A stretch of 8,104 nucleotides of DNA from JBKPFU01 sp046728975 (GTDB taxonomy: Bacteria; Actinomycetota; Thermoleophilia; Gaiellales; Gaiellaceae). The notes under the pieces are model-generated. The model worked only from the letters and a program-made list of their open reading frames with translations, searched no databases and was not told where the DNA came from. Positions 5,358 through 8,104 of this stretch are shown here, in pieces. Each line of letters begins with the position of its first letter. The first letter of the stretch is position 1. The translations under genes were made by a program, and so were the position numbers. The stretch lies in assembly GCA_046728975.1 (NCBI GenBank), contig JBKPFU010000158.1, positions 1 to 8,104 on the forward strand. The letters run 5' to 3'.

Positions 5358-6725
5358 ATGGTGGCGCCCCGCTCGACCGACGCCGGCGAGCCGCGGCGTC
5401 CGGGCTTCGCGAGCTCGGCGCTGTTGACGTGGGGCACGAACATCGCGAGCGCCGTCCTCGCGCTCGGGACCGTCCTGATCATTGCGCGGGAGCTCGGAGC
5501 CGACGGGCGCGGCGAGGTCGCGCTCCTCACGGCCATCGCGGTGCTGACCGCGAACTTCGCGACCCTCGGCGTTCAGGAGGCGAACGCGAACCTGGCCGCC
5601 GCCGAGCCGGAGACGCGTCAGGCGCTCGCGACGAACTCGGTGCTACTCGCGCTCTCGCTCGGAGGACTGGCGGTCGGCATCCTCGCGGCGCTCGTCACCG
5701 CGTTCCCCGCGATCGCGGGGGACTCCGATCGCACGCTGCTGTGGATCACGCTGGCGTTCGTCCCGGTGATCATCGTCCAGATCTTCCTGCGCTTTCTCGT
5801 GCAGGCCGACTACGGCTTCGCCGTCGCGAATGCGGCCGCTCTTCTGTCCGCGGCGCTTGCGGTCGTCGGGACAGGCGCGTTTGCCGTGCTCGGCGTTCTG
5901 AGCGTCGCGAGCGCGATCGGGGTTTGGCTCGCGGCGCAGGCGCTCGAAGCTGCGATCCTCCTTTCCTACGTCGCGTGGTGGCTCGCCGGCTTCGGCCGCC
6001 CCGATCCCTCTCTCGCCCGTCGCTCGCTCGGCTTCGGAATGCGCGCATATCCGGGACGGGTCATGCAGCTCGGCAACTACCGACTCGACCAGTGGCTGCT
6101 CGGCGCGATCGCCGGGTCGCGCGAACTCGGCCTGTACAGCGTCGCCGTGGCGTGGTCGGAAGCGCTTTGGTACCTGCCGACGGCGCTCGCAGCGGTCCAG
6201 CGGCCGGATCTCGTCCGGGCCGATCGTCGTGAGGCGGGTCGCCAGGCTGTGCGCATCTTCCGCGCGACGGCGCTCGTGACCGTGATAGCGGGAGCCGCGA
6301 TGATCGTCCTGGCACCGGTCCTGTGCGTGGACGTCTTCGGGAGCGACTTCCACGGTTCGATCGACGACCTGCGTGTGCTCGTCGCAGGCGCGCTCGGCAT
6401 GGTCGCGCTCAAGCTCTTCGGCAACGCGCTGGTGGCCCAGGGGCGGCCCGGCCTTCAGAGCGCGTCGATCGCGGTCGGCTTCGTCTGCACGGTCGTCCTC
6501 GACGTGCTCCTGATCCCGCCGTTCGGCGGCCTCGGCGCCGCCCTGGCCTCGACGCTTGCCTACACGGCCGCGGGCGTCGTCGTCGGCGCGGTCTTCGTGC
6601 GGACGCTCGAGCGCCACGCGGCCGAGTTCGTTCCGCGATCGGGCGACGTCCGTTGGCTCGTCCGGCAACTCCGCACCCGCCTCCGCAGAACACGGGCGCC
6701 GGCCGAGGGTGCGATCGCGCCGTAG
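5358..6725 (+). CDS. Wzx-like polysaccharide flippase (MOP/MATE superfamily)
   Basis: The product is 455 residues, almost entirely hydrophobic helices (about 12 to 14), the usual size for the family. The first helix region GTNIASAVLALGTVLIIARELGADGRGE is the family's opening pattern (helix then LG-x-x-x-RGE). The middle block NYRLDQWLLGAI...GLYSVAVAWSEALWYLPTALA matches the seventh-eighth helix region, and GRPGLQSASIAVGFVCTVVL...IPPFGGLGAALAS the tenth-eleventh. The last 45 residues are a basic cytosolic tail (VRQLRTRLRRTR). These proteins move undecaprenyl-linked sugar units across the inner membrane for Wzy-type polymerisation or glycosylation. The gene sits 44 bases after the methyltransferase. 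It is the expected export step for the sugars made upstream. No polymerase or glycosyltransferase is seen in this window. Confidence 0.92.
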   Translation: MVAPRSTDAGEPRRPGFASSALLTWGTNIASAVLALGTVLIIARELGADGRGEVALLTAIAVLTANFATLGVQEANANLAAAEPETRQALATNSVLLALSLGGLAVGILAALVTAFPAIAGDSDRTLLWITLAFVPVIIVQIFLRFLVQADYGFAVANAAALLSAALAVVGTGAFAVLGVLSVASAIGVWLAAQALEAAILLSYVAWWLAGFGRPDPSLARRSLGFGMRAYPGRVMQLGNYRLDQWLLGAIAGSRELGLYSVAVAWSEALWYLPTALAAVQRPDLVRADRREAGRQAVRIFRATALVTVIAGAAMIVLAPVLCVDVFGSDFHGSIDDLRVLVAGALGMVALKLFGNALVAQGRPGLQSASIAVGFVCTVVLDVLLIPPFGGLGAALASTLAYTAAGVVVGAVFVRTLERHAAEFVPRSGDVRWLVRQLRTRLRRTRAPAEGAIAP

Positions 6726-6751
6726 CGCCGATTCGCTGCTGTGCAGGGGAA

Positions 6752-6780
6752 TTGACAGTCTGAAGACGAAGAAGTAGCTT
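6752..6780 (+). promoter_or_regulatory. Sigma70-type promoter of the secreted Ig-like protein
   Basis: TTGACA (6752-6757), exactly 17 bases, then TAGCTT (6775-6780). It lies in the 89-base gap after the flippase, about 35 bases before TTG 6815, giving a leader of about 28 bases. Its flanks resemble those of the promoter at 7750-7778: AA before the -35 and AGTAnCnTCG around the -10. Confidence 0.72.
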
Positions 6781-6814
6781 CGATAGCGCCACGAGCGAAC
6801 GCGGGGGGCTTCTT

Positions 6815-7717
6815 TTGACGCGGTTCCATCATCTGTGGTTGTTGCGATCGAGGGGTCGGCGCGCGCTGTCGGCCATCGCCGTCGCGGCATTCCTCGTGGT
6901 CCCAGGAGCCGCGGGCGGCACCGCGGACACGCCGCTCACGATCACGGCATTGGTCTACGGGACGCCCGGCGCGAACGGCTGGTACACGAGCAACGTCACG
7001 GTCAACTGGAGGATCGACGGCCCGATCAAATCGTCGCAGGGCTGCGAGGCGGTCACGCTGACCACCGACACGCCCGGCACGACGCTGACGTGTAGAGCGA
7101 CCAGCCTCGACGGCAAGACAACCGTGTCCGTCAGCAAGACGATCAAGCTCGACAAGACCGCTCCCTCGCTCAGCCGGGTGAAGGTCGAACAGGGGAACCG
7201 AATCGTGCGGCTTCACTGGCGCGCGTCGGCCGACACGCGGGTCGTCGAGGTCGCGCGTTCGCCTGGCTCGCGCGGCGCGCGCAGGGCGGTCCTGTACCGC
7301 GGCACCGCGAATGCCTACCGCGATAAAGGCCTGCGGGTTGGCCGCGCCTACCGGTACACCGTGACGGGGTTCGACCAGGCTGCGAACCGCGCGGCGAGGA
7401 CGGTGAGCCTCAGGGCTGCAGGGGCATTGTTCGGACCTGGGCCCGGGGCGAGCGTTGTCTCACCGCCCACTCTCGTCTGGACGCCGGTCAAAGGCGCGAG
7501 CTACTACAACGTGCAGCTGATGCGCGGCCAGAAGATCTTCAGCGCCTGGCCGAGCGGGCCACGGCTCCGGCTTCCGAGGGCGTGGACGTACGACGGGCGC
7601 CGATATCGCCTCCACCGGGGCGTCTACCGCTGGTATGTGTGGCCGGGGTTCGGAGCCGTCGCCGCCGGTCGTTACGGCCACCTGCTCGGCGGCAGCTCGT
7701 TCCTTTTCGCGGGCTAA
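6815..7717 (+). CDS. Secreted protein with Ig-like and fibronectin-type beta domains
   Basis: The product is 300 residues from TTG 6815, preceded by six G's (6803-6808) as a G-rich ribosome site. A signal peptide is clear: basic RSRGRR, hydrophobic ALSAIAVAAFLVV and a likely cut after GTA (about residue 37). Residues 41-117 are a bacterial Ig-like domain with GWYTSNVTVNW (55-65) and two cysteines (C77, C93) placed for a disulfide, ending in IKLDKTAP. Residues about 118-198 look like a fibronectin III fold (HWRASADTRVVEVAR, YRYTVTGFD). Residues about 212-300 form another beta domain (PPTLVWTPVKGASYYNVQL...YRWYVWPGF). There is no LPxTG, anchor helix or catalytic motif, so it is probably released or bound non-covalently outside the cell. 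Role unknown; surface binding or matrix is inference. A paralogue follows directly. Confidence 0.85.
   Translation: MTRFHHLWLLRSRGRRALSAIAVAAFLVVPGAAGGTADTPLTITALVYGTPGANGWYTSNVTVNWRIDGPIKSSQGCEAVTLTTDTPGTTLTCRATSLDGKTTVSVSKTIKLDKTAPSLSRVKVEQGNRIVRLHWRASADTRVVEVARSPGSRGARRAVLYRGTANAYRDKGLRVGRAYRYTVTGFDQAANRAARTVSLRAAGALFGPGPGASVVSPPTLVWTPVKGASYYNVQLMRGQKIFSAWPSGPRLRLPRAWTYDGRRYRLHRGVYRWYVWPGFGAVAAGRYGHLLGGSSFLFAG
6974..6999 (+). repeat. 26-base direct repeat, copy 1 (copy 2 at 8016-8041)
   Basis: The stretch coding for NGWYTSNV plus flanking bases is identical in the two secreted-protein genes, 1042 bases apart. Similarity continues past one mismatch. It marks the genes as paralogues and is a possible site for recombination between them. 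Confidence 0.8.
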
Positions 7718-7811
7718 GCTCGCGGCCGCCACCCGAGGCAACGCTCAAATTGACACGTCTGGAACGGCGTAGTACCGTCGGCGGCTGTAGGGAGAGCAAC
7801 GACGGCGGGGG
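7718..7811 (+). other. Gap between the two secreted paralogues
   Basis: This 94-base gap holds the promoter at 7750-7778 and no clear terminator for the upstream gene. A GCGGCCGC palindrome lies near 7721-7729 without a U-run. A GGAGAG at 7791-7796 is 15 bases before GTG 7812, rather far for a ribosome site, while GCGGGGGG runs into the start codon itself. Confidence 0.5.
7750..7778 (+). promoter_or_regulatory. Sigma70-type promoter of the second secreted paralogue
   Basis: TTGACA (7750-7755), exactly 17 bases, then TACCGT (7773-7778). Predicted start is near 7785, leaving a leader of about 27 bases before GTG 7812. The same flanking bases as the promoter at 6752-6780 suggest the promoter was duplicated with the gene. 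Confidence 0.68.
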
Positions 7812-8104
7812 GTGGCGACCGTCAAGCGGTGGATCCCGAAGCCAGAGTTGCTGCGGCGCAGGGGTCGGCGCGGAGGCTCGCGGCGGCCGGCTTTTCGCTG
7901 GGTTGCCGCGCGATCTCTTTCACTTTTACTAGTCGCAGCGGCGGCATTGGTCATGGTTCCCGGCGCAACTGCGGCCGAGTCGATCACACCGATCATCTAC
8001 GGCTCGCCGGGGGCCAACGGCTGGTACACGAGCAACGTCACCGTCAACTGGAAGATTGATCCGCTCCCCGAATCGTCGACCGGTTGTGATGCGAGGACGC
8101 TCGC
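7812..8104 (+). CDS. Second secreted Ig-like protein, paralogue of the upstream gene (3' end outside window)
   Basis: Frame 3 is open from GTG 7812 to the window edge (97 complete codons); the nearest upstream stop in frame is TAG 7788, so GTG 7812 is the first usable start. The N-terminus is strongly basic (RRRGRRGGSRRPAFRW), followed by the hydrophobic core SLSLLLVAAAALVMV and a likely signal-peptidase site near GATAAES. SRRPAF resembles but does not match a twin-arginine motif. The mature part begins ITPIIYGSPGANGWYTSNVTVNW, then STGCDARTL, almost the same as the Ig-like domain of the preceding protein, including the first cysteine. A 26-base stretch (8016-8041) is identical to 6974-6999. 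Expect at least the rest of the Ig-like domain beyond the edge; whether the fibronectin-type domains are kept cannot be seen. The start codon lacks a well-spaced ribosome site. Confidence 0.8.
   Translation, partial: MATVKRWIPKPELLRRRGRRGGSRRPAFRWVAARSLSLLLVAAAALVMVPGATAAESITPIIYGSPGANGWYTSNVTVNWKIDPLPESSTGCDARTL
8016..8041 (+). repeat. 26-base direct repeat, copy 2 (copy 1 at 6974-6999)
   Basis: Identical to 6974-6999 and in the same reading position of the Ig-like domain. Confidence 0.8.

Noticed and set aside
5643..6890. 415-codon minus-strand open frame over the flippase
   Set aside because: Highly charged Arg/Glu/Asp-rich translation typical of the antisense of a hydrophobic high-GC gene; the + strand frame is a complete flippase.
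7875..7900. Twin-arginine export signal in the last protein (SRRPAF)
   Set aside because: Phenylalanine is one residue too far for the S/T-R-R-x-F-L-K pattern; a Sec signal explains the sequence.
1..8104. CRISPR array, insertion sequence, tRNA or rRNA
   Set aside because: No regular short repeats with spacers, no transposase frame or terminal repeats, and no cloverleaf-like or rRNA sequence recognised.

Overview
The window is a GC-rich, tightly packed piece of a bacterial cell-surface polysaccharide locus. Every supported gene is on the + strand. High GC, strong GC3 bias, GTG/TTG starts, two apparently leaderless starts with TAnnnT -10 boxes, and secreted Ig-like/fibronectin-type proteins all point to a high-GC actinobacterial lineage. 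A Thermoleophilia-like organism (Gaiellales/Solirubrobacterales) would fit, but this is inferred from style and not from a marker gene.

Layout: (1) 1-558, the C-terminal part of a DegT/DnrJ/EryC1-type PLP sugar aminotransferase, cut by the window edge. (2) 555-2432, a membrane-anchored UDP-sugar 4,6-dehydratase of the PglF/WbpM/CapD type, translationally coupled to the aminotransferase through a 4-base GTGA overlap. (3) 2433-2991, about 560 bases with no convincing gene but several dyads, a possible promoter and a nested stem that could be a structured RNA or leader. (4) 2992-4140, a CelD/BcsL-type GNAT acyltransferase. (5) 4162-5313, an unusual protein with about four membrane segments followed by a class I SAM methyltransferase domain. 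(6) 5358-6725, a Wzx-like polysaccharide flippase. (7) 6815-7717, a secreted protein with an Ig-like domain and two fibronectin-type beta domains. (8) 7812 to the right edge, the start of a paralogous secreted protein that runs out of the window.

How they work together: the dehydratase and aminotransferase are the classic pair that turns a UDP-HexNAc into a 4-amino-4,6-dideoxy sugar nucleotide. The GNAT and methyltransferase are plausible decorating enzymes. The flippase would export the lipid-linked glycan. The two secreted beta-domain proteins, each behind its own good TTGACA-N17 promoter with shared flanking bases, look like a separate, duplicated surface or extracellular module.

I do not see a clearly undescribed system such as a defence island, CRISPR array, mobile element or BGC core. 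The parts most worth a second look are the tandem secreted paralogues with matching promoters, the membrane-methyltransferase fusion, and the structured non-coding stretch at 2433-2991.
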